A stretch of DNA of 6,732 bases from Calditrichia bacterium. Its GTDB lineage: Bacteria; Calditrichota; Calditrichia; RBG-13-44-9. Shown here piece by piece: positions 1-5,669 of this stretch. Position 1 is the stretch's first letter, and every line of letters starts with the position of its first letter. Under the pieces are notes generated by a model. It made no database searches. It saw only the letters and a program-made list of their open reading frames with translations, and was not told where the DNA came from. A program made the translations under genes and the position numbers. The DNA lies in assembly GCA_026991005.1 (NCBI GenBank), contig JALXCH010000465.1, positions 1 to 6,732 on the forward strand, written 5' to 3'.

Positions 1-1
1 T

Positions 2-466
2 TCCGGGGAGCGAACCATTCCGGTGCGGGATGGAATATCGGTCTATCCGGATGTAACCCCGGGACGGGGACCTCTGGGGGGAATTTACACCGCCTTGCTT
101 CACACCACCACTCCGTATCTGTTAACGCTGCCCTGCGATGTACCTCTCCTTCCTGCTGCAGTACTGCGGCAACTTAATCGCTATATTTCTTCCGGACGCC
201 CGGTGGTGGCAGTGTCTCACAAGGGTCTGGAACCTCTGGTGGCAGTGTGGCCCCGGGAAGCACTCCCCACAGTACAACAGTGCCTGGAAACCGGTCGGCT
301 TAGCCTGCGTCAGCCTCTGCATCAGTTGCAGGCAGTTGAGGTCGTTCTTCCCCGGGAAATGAAAGAAGATTACCAGCCCGAGTATTTTTTGAACATCAAT
401 ACCCGGGCAGATTTACAGATGCTCTTTTCTTTCTTAGAAAGGCAGGGAATGTATGAAACGCTCTGA
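2..466 (+). CDS. mobA: MobA-like molybdenum cofactor guanylyltransferase, C-terminal part (5' truncated by window edge)
   Basis: The frame is open from the first bases, so the gene begins upstream; about 154 codons are visible. MobA transfers GMP from GTP to molybdopterin to make the guanine-dinucleotide form of the molybdenum cofactor in the cytoplasm. Visible family marks are PGRGPLGGI (nt 59-85), LPCDVP with the presumed metal-binding Asp at nt 137-139, EPLVAVWP (nt 230-253), and the C-terminal FLNINTRADL (about nt 386-415). The N-terminal nucleotide-binding loop with the GG-x-S-x-RMG signature lies outside the window. The GPLGGI segment favours MobA over the related CobY (adenosylcobinamide-phosphate guanylyltransferase), but with the N-terminus missing, MocA-like or CobY-like specificity cannot be excluded. 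The 3' end overlaps the next gene by 14 nt, which suggests translational coupling with a transport operon. Confidence 0.82.
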   Translation, partial: SGERTIPVRDGISVYPDVTPGRGPLGGIYTALLHTTTPYLLTLPCDVPLLPAAVLRQLNRYISSGRPVVAVSHKGLEPLVAVWPREALPTVQQCLETGRLSLRQPLHQLQAVEVVLPREMKEDYQPEYFLNINTRADLQMLFSFLERQGMYETL

Positions 467-1112
467 GGTTCGGGAAAATATTGCCCCATCCCTAACGGAA
501 AGTGGCATTCACAGCACCACGCGGGATACGGTAGTCATTGCGGTTTTTGGTGCATTATGGGGATTGATGGAAATAACCATTGGCGTCACCCTGAAGGGAT
601 TGCGCATCCCCATGGGCGGCGCCATGCTGACCTCTCTTTCGGCCATTATTTTTCTCACCGGTCGCTATTTCGTCCCACGCCGCGGCTCCATTTTAATGAT
701 GGGAGCCGTGGCGGCTATTCTGAAAATTTTCTCCATTGGAACCGTTATCGCCGGACCTTTCCTGGCCATTCTCATTGAAGCCGGTGTGGGAGAAGTGCTG
801 GTCTCCCTGCTGGGCATCCATCGGGTAAGTTTCATGATTACCGGAAGTACCTTGCTTCTGTACACCATCATCCACCCGTTTCTTTCCCAGGGAATTGTGT
901 TTGGCACCAACATATATCGGATTTATCTGGAAACGTTTACCCGTATTGCGCAGATTTTACATCTGGATCCGCACCGATTGCTACTTATTGTGGCTATTTA
1001 CGCCGGTGTGCATGCTTTAATGGGAGCTGTGGCCGGCTGGGTGGCATTTACCCTTTCCCGCATGGTTGATGAAGAGTTTCGCCGGTTAAAAGAGGCTGGA
1101 GGTGAAGCATGA
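453..1112 (+). CDS. Six-helix integral membrane protein, probable ECF-transporter S component
   Basis: The protein has 219 residues and about six hydrophobic segments, near residues 25-47, 54-74, 79-96, 97-121, 125-151 and 174-203, after a polar N-terminus of about 24 residues. This size and topology fit the substrate-binding (S) subunits of energy-coupling factor vitamin and metal transporters. The next gene encodes an EcfT/CbiQ-like protein, which supports the call. Distinct local features are ALWGLME (34-40), a PRRGS turn (75-79) and AGPFLAILIEAGVGE (100-114). There is no cysteine, so it cannot use the cysteine-dependent chemistry of BtuM-type cobalamin S components. The start at 453 is preceded by AGGGA at 444-448, inside the end of the mobA-like gene. 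I do not recognise the substrate; metals, corrinoids, thiamine precursors and pterins all remain possible. Confidence 0.62.
   Translation: MKRSEVRENIAPSLTESGIHSTTRDTVVIAVFGALWGLMEITIGVTLKGLRIPMGGAMLTSLSAIIFLTGRYFVPRRGSILMMGAVAAILKIFSIGTVIAGPFLAILIEAGVGEVLVSLLGIHRVSFMITGSTLLLYTIIHPFLSQGIVFGTNIYRIYLETFTRIAQILHLDPHRLLLIVAIYAGVHALMGAVAGWVAFTLSRMVDEEFRRLKEAGGEA
1098..1104 (+). promoter_or_regulatory. Ribosome binding site for the EcfT-like gene
   Basis: GGAGGTG lies 4 nt before the ATG at 1109, inside the last codons of the S-component gene. With the 4-nt ATGA stop/start overlap it fixes the start and points to coupled translation. Confidence 0.75.
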
Positions 1113-1684
1113 TTAAACGGTACGCGTTTTTCTCCGGAATTTTAGGCGTGATGGCGCTCAGTAGTTCTATTCACAACTTCATGTACCTGGTACCGCTGGC
1201 TATGGCGATAGTGCTGCTGGTGGACCGGCGGGCGTTATTCATCCTTCTGCGCTGGAAATTTCTCCTTTTCCTTTCCCTGCTGGTGTTTGGCATTCCTTTA
1301 TTTATCGGGCAGCGAGATGGCCTGTTCCTGGACATCCCTTATTCCCGCGAAATCTTTCGCATGAGTGTGGAGATGGCCAGTCGCAGTGTTATTCTTTTAA
1401 TGGCAATCAAAACCTTCACCGGAAACATTTCTGTAGAGCAAATGTCTCAGGGATTTCAGCGGTTGCGCCTGCATCGTTTTAGCGAGGTATTTTCGCTATC
1501 CATGAACATGCTTCCCCGCATTCGCCAGATTGCGCTGGAAACATTTCAGGAGTTTCGCCAGGATTCCCGGGGTGGATTTCGTATGAAGGAAGCCTTTCAC
1601 CTGCTGGCACTCCTCATCGCCCGGCTGCTTCATTTCGCCGAAAAATATGCCACCTCGGAAAATCAATTACAAAATCCGTCGTAA
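1109..1684 (+). CDS. Short EcfT/CbiQ-like energy-coupling factor transmembrane protein
   Basis: The protein has 191 residues. Hydrophobic segments lie near 5-20, 24-38, 41-64 and 90-103, followed by a cytoplasmic-looking helical region. EcfT subunits couple an S component to the ABC ATPases EcfA/EcfA' at the inner membrane. The match is strongest at residues 109-156: VEQMSQGFQRL, then LPRIRQIALETFQEFRQ, then SRG (153-155) where the family has its first Ala-Arg-Gly coupling motif. The closing stretch RLLHFAEKYATSEN aligns in style with the segment that normally carries a second Ala-Arg-Gly motif, but no such motif is present. It is also shorter than the roughly 250 residues I expect for EcfT. 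The ATGA overlap with the S-component gene and the GGAGGTG at 1098-1104 support this start. No EcfA gene is visible nearby. Confidence 0.65.
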   Translation: MIKRYAFFSGILGVMALSSSIHNFMYLVPLAMAIVLLVDRRALFILLRWKFLLFLSLLVFGIPLFIGQRDGLFLDIPYSREIFRMSVEMASRSVILLMAIKTFTGNISVEQMSQGFQRLRLHRFSEVFSLSMNMLPRIRQIALETFQEFRQDSRGGFRMKEAFHLLALLIARLLHFAEKYATSENQLQNPS

Positions 1685-1716
1685 GTTCTTTCCCGAAAAA
1701 TTTTAACCCGGTCGAT

Positions 1717-1724
1717 AGGAGGAG
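1717..1724 (+). promoter_or_regulatory. Ribosome binding site for the TonB-dependent receptor
   Basis: AGGAGGAG lies 5 nt before the ATG at 1730. It is the strongest Shine-Dalgarno sequence in the operon, as might be expected for an abundant outer-membrane protein. The 45-nt gap that holds it shows neither a hairpin nor an obvious promoter. Confidence 0.8.
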
Positions 1725-1729
1725 AACTG

Positions 1730-3697
1730 ATGAGGCGAGCTCTTTGTGTTCTTCTAATTTTACTTGTAGTTCGTCCTGGGGTGTGGGCAGGGGAGAAATC
1801 AGAAGCGGTGACGGACAGCATCCCGGTGTACCACCTGGGCGAGATTGTTGTGGAAGCCCCTTCGGAAAATAAAATCCGCACCGCAACGATCCACACGGTA
1901 GCTGCTAGCACCATACAGCGGTTGGAAATGCGCGCTGTGCCCTCTGCCTTAAACTTTGTGCCCGGGCTGTATCTTTCCCACTCCCAGAAAAACGAAACTA
2001 CCTTACAAATTCGGGGATTTGCTCAGCGCCAGATTAGCGTGTATCTGGATGGTGTACCGATTTCCGTGCCGTTCGACGGATTGCTCGACCTCTCACAACT
2101 GGTGGGCGATGACTACCGCAGCATTCGGATTTCCCGAGGGGTATCTTCCATTCTGTACGGAGCCAATACCCTGGGGGGAACGGTAAACATCCTCACCGGT
2201 AGTGCCGGGTTTGCTCCGGGGATGCAGGTGCGGCTGGAAGGTACCAGCGGAAATCATTTTTACGGCAGAGCGCGTTTTTCGCTGCATCCCGGCCGCTGGA
2301 ATCTTTTCCTTTTGGCCAGCCTGGATACAGCTGCAGATTTTCGCCTCCCGGCCGGTACCCCGGAGATGCCCAACGAAGAGGGAGGCTCACGGGACAACAG
2401 CGCTTTTCGTAAGGAAAATTTCCTGCTCAAAGCAACTTACGCCGTGAATGCTTATCACCAATTGGGGGTTCTTTTCAGCTTTATCAACAATTCCTTCGGG
2501 GTACCGCCCAACGCCCTGAGTTCCCGTCCCCGGTACTGGAAATTCCCCGAATGGAAAAAGTTTCTGCTGGGATTCAACACACGGCATCAGTTCGGAGAAA
2601 GAGCAAGCCTGCGTACGGTGTGGTTTGCGGACAGATACCGCAACCGCCTGGAATCCTACGACGACGCCACCTACACCACCCAGACCCGCCGCTATGCCTT
2701 TACCTCCATTTACGACGATTATTCCCTGGGGGTAATGCTCTACCCTTCCTTTTCTGTCCTTCCTGTGGGTAAAACAAACGCCATTTTTTCGTTTAAGCAC
2801 GATGTCCATCGAGAAGCTTCCGGAGAACAGGAGCCCTTCGAGGCGTATTCGGCGCAAACCGTAACCGCCGGTTTGGAACAGTTAATTCACCTCTCCGAGC
2901 AATGGGATGCGGTGGTAGGTGTGGATGGCGATTATTTGCGTCCCGTAAAGGTAGCGCGGGGGAGTTTGCGCGATCCCATTTTCCTGATGAATGCCCAGCT
3001 GGCGCTGCAGTTTCGACCGGATGGAGAATGGCAGGTGCATGTGGCGATGGGAAGTAAAAGCCGCTTCCCAACCCTCAAGGAGCTATACTCCGAGCGATTG
3101 GGTACCAGCATTGCCAATTCCGATTTAAAAGAGGAGCGTTCCTGGAACAACGAACTGGGGGTGTTGTGGCAGCATGGGAACTGGCACGTGCAAACAGCGC
3201 TGTTTTACAACCGGCTGCGGGACCTGATTACCATGCGGTATCTGGAGGGGGGCGTGCGTCAGATGCAGAATGTGGGGCGCGCCGAGCTCTCGGGTGCTGA
3301 GCTCGCACTTCGCTGGCAATCCTCCGGAGCCCGGCTGGAAGCGAACTATACCTATTTACTGGCAAAAGATATTTCCCCGGAACGCACTTCCTCGCATCTG
3401 GAATATCGTCCCAAACACCGCTTCAATTTTTTGGGTGCCTTCCCTCTGTTCGCTGGCATAGAAGGGGGACTGGAATTAAGCTACGCCGGTGACCAGTATT
3501 TTGTGAATCCCGATACCCGCAAATGGGAAAAGTTGAACGATTTTGCTGTGATGAACCTGCGACTCAGTTATCAGCCTTTTCCATTATTTCAGGTGTATTT
3601 CCGGGTAAATAACCTCTGGGATCGTTTTTATTACAGTGAATATGGCGTGCCCATGCCGGGTCGGGAATTTATTGCCGGAGTGCGCATCGGGAAATGA
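1730..3697 (+). CDS. TonB-dependent outer-membrane receptor (BtuB/CirA-like)
   Basis: The 655-residue protein has a signal peptide at residues 1-20 (MRR, a hydrophobic core, then VWA before Gly21). The mature N-terminus contains a TonB-box-like stretch, IPVYHLGEIVVEA (31-43). The plug domain spans about 50-157, with PSALNFVPGLYL (71-82), IRGF (94-97), YLDGVPI (105-111), SRG (135-137) and YGANTLGGTVNI (143-154). The remainder is rich in alternating polar and aromatic residues, as in a 22-strand beta-barrel. Such receptors import scarce ligands (siderophores, cobalamin, metal complexes, sugars) using TonB-ExbBD energy. At about 650 residues it is in the BtuB/CirA size class and lacks a SusC-type N-terminal extension. 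The C-terminus reads REFIAGVRIGK, so the usual terminal aromatic residue is absent. It sits just after the S and T genes and overlaps the NTPase gene by 4 nt, which suggests that all import one ligand. The ligand is unknown. Confidence 0.93.
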   Translation: MRRALCVLLILLVVRPGVWAGEKSEAVTDSIPVYHLGEIVVEAPSENKIRTATIHTVAASTIQRLEMRAVPSALNFVPGLYLSHSQKNETTLQIRGFAQRQISVYLDGVPISVPFDGLLDLSQLVGDDYRSIRISRGVSSILYGANTLGGTVNILTGSAGFAPGMQVRLEGTSGNHFYGRARFSLHPGRWNLFLLASLDTAADFRLPAGTPEMPNEEGGSRDNSAFRKENFLLKATYAVNAYHQLGVLFSFINNSFGVPPNALSSRPRYWKFPEWKKFLLGFNTRHQFGERASLRTVWFADRYRNRLESYDDATYTTQTRRYAFTSIYDDYSLGVMLYPSFSVLPVGKTNAIFSFKHDVHREASGEQEPFEAYSAQTVTAGLEQLIHLSEQWDAVVGVDGDYLRPVKVARGSLRDPIFLMNAQLALQFRPDGEWQVHVAMGSKSRFPTLKELYSERLGTSIANSDLKEERSWNNELGVLWQHGNWHVQTALFYNRLRDLITMRYLEGGVRQMQNVGRAELSGAELALRWQSSGARLEANYTYLLAKDISPERTSSHLEYRPKHRFNFLGAFPLFAGIEGGLELSYAGDQYFVNPDTRKWEKLNDFAVMNLRLSYQPFPLFQVYFRVNNLWDRFYYSEYGVPMPGREFIAGVRIGK

Positions 3698-4194
3698 GGC
3701 GCCGGGGAGAGATGTTGCGCATTGTGCTGGTGGTGGGTAGGAAAAACAGCGGCAAAACGGCTTTTTTGAAAGAGCTAGCAAAGCGTGCCAGAGAAAAAGA
3801 GTTGTTGGTGGGTGGTATTCTCAGCGAAGCGGATATGCGCCACGGGCGGAAATGGCGCTACTGGATGCGGGATGTGCGCAGCGGACAGCGTCAAATTCTG
3901 GCAACTCACTCACAAAAAGCGGATTCGGAATTGCGGGTGGGACCCTACCAGTTCCGTACCGCGGCTTTTCAGGAAGCGGAACAAATATTCCGTCGCTCTC
4001 TGGAATGCGATGTTCTTTTTCTGGATGAATACGGTCCGCTGGAAGCACGTGGAGAAGGTTTTCGGCACATTTTGAATTTTTTGCTCAAAAAGTATCGGGG
4101 CATTTTAATGATCACCGTCCGTCCTGCCCTGCTGAATCATCTAAAAGAGGAGGTATTTGAGCAAATCAAATCTGGGAAAAATGTTGAGGAGTAG
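3694..4194 (+). CDS. THEP1-type P-loop nucleoside-triphosphatase
   Basis: The protein has 166 residues from the ATG at 3694, or 160 from the in-frame ATG at 3712. Walker A is GRKNSGKT (15-22), and the Walker B-like block DVLFLDEYGPLE (106-117) closely matches the IDEIGPLE-type signature of the THEP1 NTPase family (NTPase_1), which hydrolyses several NTPs in vitro and whose cellular role is unclear. There is no LSGGQ signature, so it is not an ABC ATPase and should not be read as EcfA. The ATG at 3694 overlaps the receptor's TGA (ATGA) but has only weak ribosome-binding sequence. The ATG at 3712 has GGGGAG just upstream at close spacing and begins MLRIVLVVGRKNSGKT, a natural start for this fold; I regard the choice as open. 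An in-operon role in nucleotide-dependent processing of the imported ligand (for example a kinase-like step) is inference. Confidence 0.8.
   Translation: MRRRGEMLRIVLVVGRKNSGKTAFLKELAKRAREKELLVGGILSEADMRHGRKWRYWMRDVRSGQRQILATHSQKADSELRVGPYQFRTAAFQEAEQIFRRSLECDVLFLDEYGPLEARGEGFRHILNFLLKKYRGILMITVRPALLNHLKEEVFEQIKSGKNVEE
3704..3709 (+). promoter_or_regulatory. Possible internal ribosome binding site for the THEP1-type gene
   Basis: GGGGAG lies 2 nt before the ATG at 3712, which is close but usable. It is the only purine-rich candidate near either possible start and favours 3712 over 3694 if translation is not purely re-initiation at the ATGA overlap. Confidence 0.4.
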
Positions 4195-4235
4195 AGAATC
4201 GGATGATTTGCATTGTTTTTTAATAGATTAAATCC

Positions 4236-4240
4236 GGAGG
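4236..4240 (+). promoter_or_regulatory. Ribosome binding site for the SDR gene
   Basis: GGAGG lies 4 nt before the ATG at 4245. It favours this start over the in-frame ATG at 4263, where a weaker GGGAG lies 6 nt upstream. Confidence 0.75.
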
Positions 4241-4244
4241 GATT

Positions 4245-5093
4245 ATGAACAGGGAGACACCGATGGAAGGGAAAATTGTTCTGGTTACCGGCGCCACCGA
4301 TGGGATAGGTCGGCAGACGGCACTGGAGCTGGCACGGCTGGGAGCTCAGGTAATTGTCCATGGGCGCAATCCGGAGAAGGCAGAAAGGGTGGCGGAGGAT
4401 ATTCGCGCCCGGAGCGGAAATCCCCGGGTGGAAGTGCTGGTGGGAGATCTGGCCTCAATGCGGCAAATTCGGCACATGGCAGATGAATTCCGGAAACGCT
4501 TCTCCCAATTACATGTTTTAATTAACAATGCCGGTGTGTACGAATCCACCCGGCGACTTACTGAAGATGGTTTCGAAATGACCTTTGCCGTGAACCACCT
4601 GGCGCCGTTTCTTCTTACGGGATTGTTGTTACCTACCCTTTTGAGCAGCCAGCCCGCGCGTATTGTTACCGTAAGCTCCATGGCGCATGCCCGTCAAATA
4701 GATTTCGATAATTTGCAGGGGGAGAAAGGTTACAGCGGATATGGTGCGTACTCCCTGAGCAAATTGTGTAATATCCTGTTTACTTTTGAACTGGCGGAAA
4801 AGTTAAAAGGTACAGGAGTAACCGCCAACTGTTTACATCCGGGAGTGATTAACACCAAGTTGCTGCGGGCCGGATGGGGTATGGGCGGAGCGCCGGTGGA
4901 AGAAGGGGCACGAACCAGTGTATATTTAGCCACTGCCCCGGAACTGGAGGGCGTAACCGGTAAATATTTTTCTAACTTACGGGAAACGCATCCCGCGGCC
5001 ATTGCTTACGACAAGAAGGTACGCCGCAAATTATGGGAATTGAGCGAGGCAATGACCGGTTTCCGCTACCAGGATGTGCTGCCACAACAGTAG
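4245..5093 (+). CDS. Short-chain dehydrogenase/reductase, retinol-dehydrogenase-like
   Basis: This is a complete 282-residue classical SDR with a Rossmann fold that binds NAD(P)(H) and oxidises or reduces an alcohol/carbonyl. Visible motifs are TGATDGIG (15-22, cofactor loop), HGRN with Arg41 (hints at NADP preference), GDLAS (67-71), NNAG (94-97), Asn117 in VNHLAPF, the catalytic Ser in VSS (143-145), and YSLSK giving catalytic Tyr169 and Lys173. LHPG (197-200) follows, as is usual. The NHLAPFLLT and LHPGVINT patterns resemble the retinol dehydrogenase/WW-domain-oxidoreductase branch. Bacterial members act on varied and mostly unknown lipophilic substrates, so the name does not imply retinol. 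The gene starts 50 nt after the NTPase stop. I see no terminator or convincing promoter in that gap, so it could be a distal operon member or independent. Confidence 0.9.
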   Translation: MNRETPMEGKIVLVTGATDGIGRQTALELARLGAQVIVHGRNPEKAERVAEDIRARSGNPRVEVLVGDLASMRQIRHMADEFRKRFSQLHVLINNAGVYESTRRLTEDGFEMTFAVNHLAPFLLTGLLLPTLLSSQPARIVTVSSMAHARQIDFDNLQGEKGYSGYGAYSLSKLCNILFTFELAEKLKGTGVTANCLHPGVINTKLLRAGWGMGGAPVEEGARTSVYLATAPELEGVTGKYFSNLRETHPAAIAYDKKVRRKLWELSEAMTGFRYQDVLPQQ

Positions 5094-5128
5094 AGTGGAT
5101 GTTATATCAGAATGATTTTGTTTTTTTG

Positions 5129-5155
5129 ACAGGATTAACAGGATTGACTGGATTT
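5129..5155. repeat. Three tandem 9-nt units (ACAGGATTA type)
   Basis: The units are ACAGGATTA (5129-5137), ACAGGATTG (5138-5146) and ACTGGATTT (5147-5155), preceded by a run of seven T residues at 5122-5128 (within a T-rich stretch). This resembles an intergenic motif (GACAGGATTAACAGGATT...) that I recall as recurrent in environmental Gram-negative genomes. The tandem structure is directly visible; the family link is memory only. Confidence 0.7.
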
Positions 5156-5193
5156 TGAATTCAAGAGAATTGAGATTTAAAAGATGGTTGTTC

Positions 5194-5260
5194 TTTGTGT
5201 CTCCTGCTGTTAACCTTATTTAACCGCACAGAGCGCGTAGCAGGTGCAGTAAACGCAAAG
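5194..5260. repeat. Diverged direct repeat, copy A
   Basis: It aligns without gaps to 5301-5367 at a constant offset of 107 nt, with about 48 of 67 positions identical by hand count. The best-conserved blocks are TTTGTG at the start and CAGGTGCAG near the end. Copy A keeps a hairpin at 5205-5228. GCACAGAGCGC and similar runs resemble decayed CGCAGAG-type intergenic repeats. Confidence 0.65.
5205..5228. repeat. Hairpin inside repeat copy A
   Basis: The left arm TGCTGTTAA (5205-5213) pairs with TTAACCGCA (5220-5228) at 8 of 9 positions, around a 6-nt loop. The single mismatch lies at T5208, where copy B has G (GCGGTTAA). Copy B therefore preserves the left arm's original sequence, although its right arm has decayed. 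Confidence 0.6.
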
Positions 5261-5300
5261 GGTTACATTTTACTTTCTACATCACGTCCTTTGCTCATTT

Positions 5301-5367
5301 TTTGTGCCCCTTGCGGTTAATCTTTTTTAGCCCCGAAGAACACAAAACAGGTGCAGAGAACGCAAGA
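5301..5367. repeat. Diverged direct repeat, copy B
   Basis: This is the second copy of the sequence at 5194-5260, offset by 107 nt. It begins TTTGTGCCCCTTGCGGTTAA and shares AACAGGTGCAG-like sequence near its end. The right arm of the hairpin seen in copy A is degraded here (TTAGCCCC instead of TTAACCGC). Confidence 0.62.
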
Positions 5368-5405
5368 TGTCGTTGCCCCTAAGGCTCTGTGAGCGAGCGG
5401 AATGC

Positions 5406-5504
5406 GGTGGAGCGAAGCAATCTTCTGTCACCACAGATCAAGAATTTGTTTTCCTGGTAGTTTTCCAGCAAAAGGAATGTTCCAGATTGCTTCAGCGCTC
5501 CACC
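5406..5504. repeat. Long-loop inverted repeat, possible small non-autonomous element remnant
   Basis: The left arm GGTGGAGCGAAGCAATCT (5406-5423) is matched by its full reverse complement at 5484-5504, interrupted only by a 3-nt insertion (AGC) after AGATTGCTTC. The inner segment is 60 nt. Eighteen paired positions with one bulge are unlikely by chance over so short a distance. The GAGCGAAGCAATCT motif resembles ends of dispersed repeats that I recall from environmental genomes. No target-site duplication is obvious. Confidence 0.65.
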
Positions 5505-5579
5505 CCTCTGAAATTTCTTAACTTACTTATTGTATGGAAGAGAATTCTTTAACTTTTATCATTTGGCTTTAAAATCCCC

Positions 5580-5598
5580 GACCCGGGAGAGCCGGGTT
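5580..5598 (-). terminator. Possible terminator of the minus-strand yjbQ transcript
   Basis: ACCCGG (5581-5586) and CCGGGT (5592-5597) form a perfect 6-bp GC-rich stem around a 5-nt loop, extendable by a G-T pair. On the minus strand it lies about 70 nt past the yjbQ stop and is followed by CGGGGATTTT, a short T run that starts 6 nt late. That makes it weak as an intrinsic terminator; it could instead be another repeat fragment. Confidence 0.4.
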
Positions 5599-5669
5599 AC
5601 AAAATAGCAGAACCATTTGCCGCTTTGGGCGCTACCAATACAATAGTTAAACTGCTTGTTTTATTTTGC

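Larger units (their letters stand above)
5094..5669. other. Convergent intergenic region made of decayed repeats, no credible gene
   Basis: This gap of about 576 nt separates the plus-strand SDR gene from the minus-strand yjbQ gene, which converge on it. The only sizeable open frame (5367-5552, 61 codons) starts inside a repeat copy, lacks a proper ribosome binding site and encodes nothing recognisable. The stretch carries tandem 9-nt units, two diverged copies of a roughly 67-nt sequence, a long-loop inverted repeat and a GC-rich hairpin, listed separately. No clear terminator directly follows the SDR stop. No tRNA or riboswitch was recognised. Confidence 0.75.

Noticed and set aside
1685..1729. 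Cobalamin or other riboswitch ahead of the receptor gene
   Set aside because: The gap is only 45 nt, too short for the aptamer, and shows no matching structure. Any riboswitch would have to lie upstream of the window.
2387..2857. 156-codon open frame antisense to the receptor gene
   Set aside because: It lies entirely within strongly supported TonB-receptor coding sequence, and its translation shows no family features.
3283..3305. Inverted repeat CGAGCTC / GAGCTCG
   Set aside because: It is inside the receptor gene and arises from two nearby Ala-Glu-Leu codon runs, so no regulatory role is implied.
4195..4244. Possible promoter or terminator between the NTPase and SDR genes (T-rich run, TTGCAT)
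   Set aside because: No hairpin precedes the T run, and no -10 element sits at a proper distance from TTGCAT.
5367..5552. 61-codon open frame on the plus strand in the intergenic gap
   Set aside because: It begins at the end of a repeat copy, spans the inverted repeat, has no good ribosome binding site and encodes nothing recognisable.
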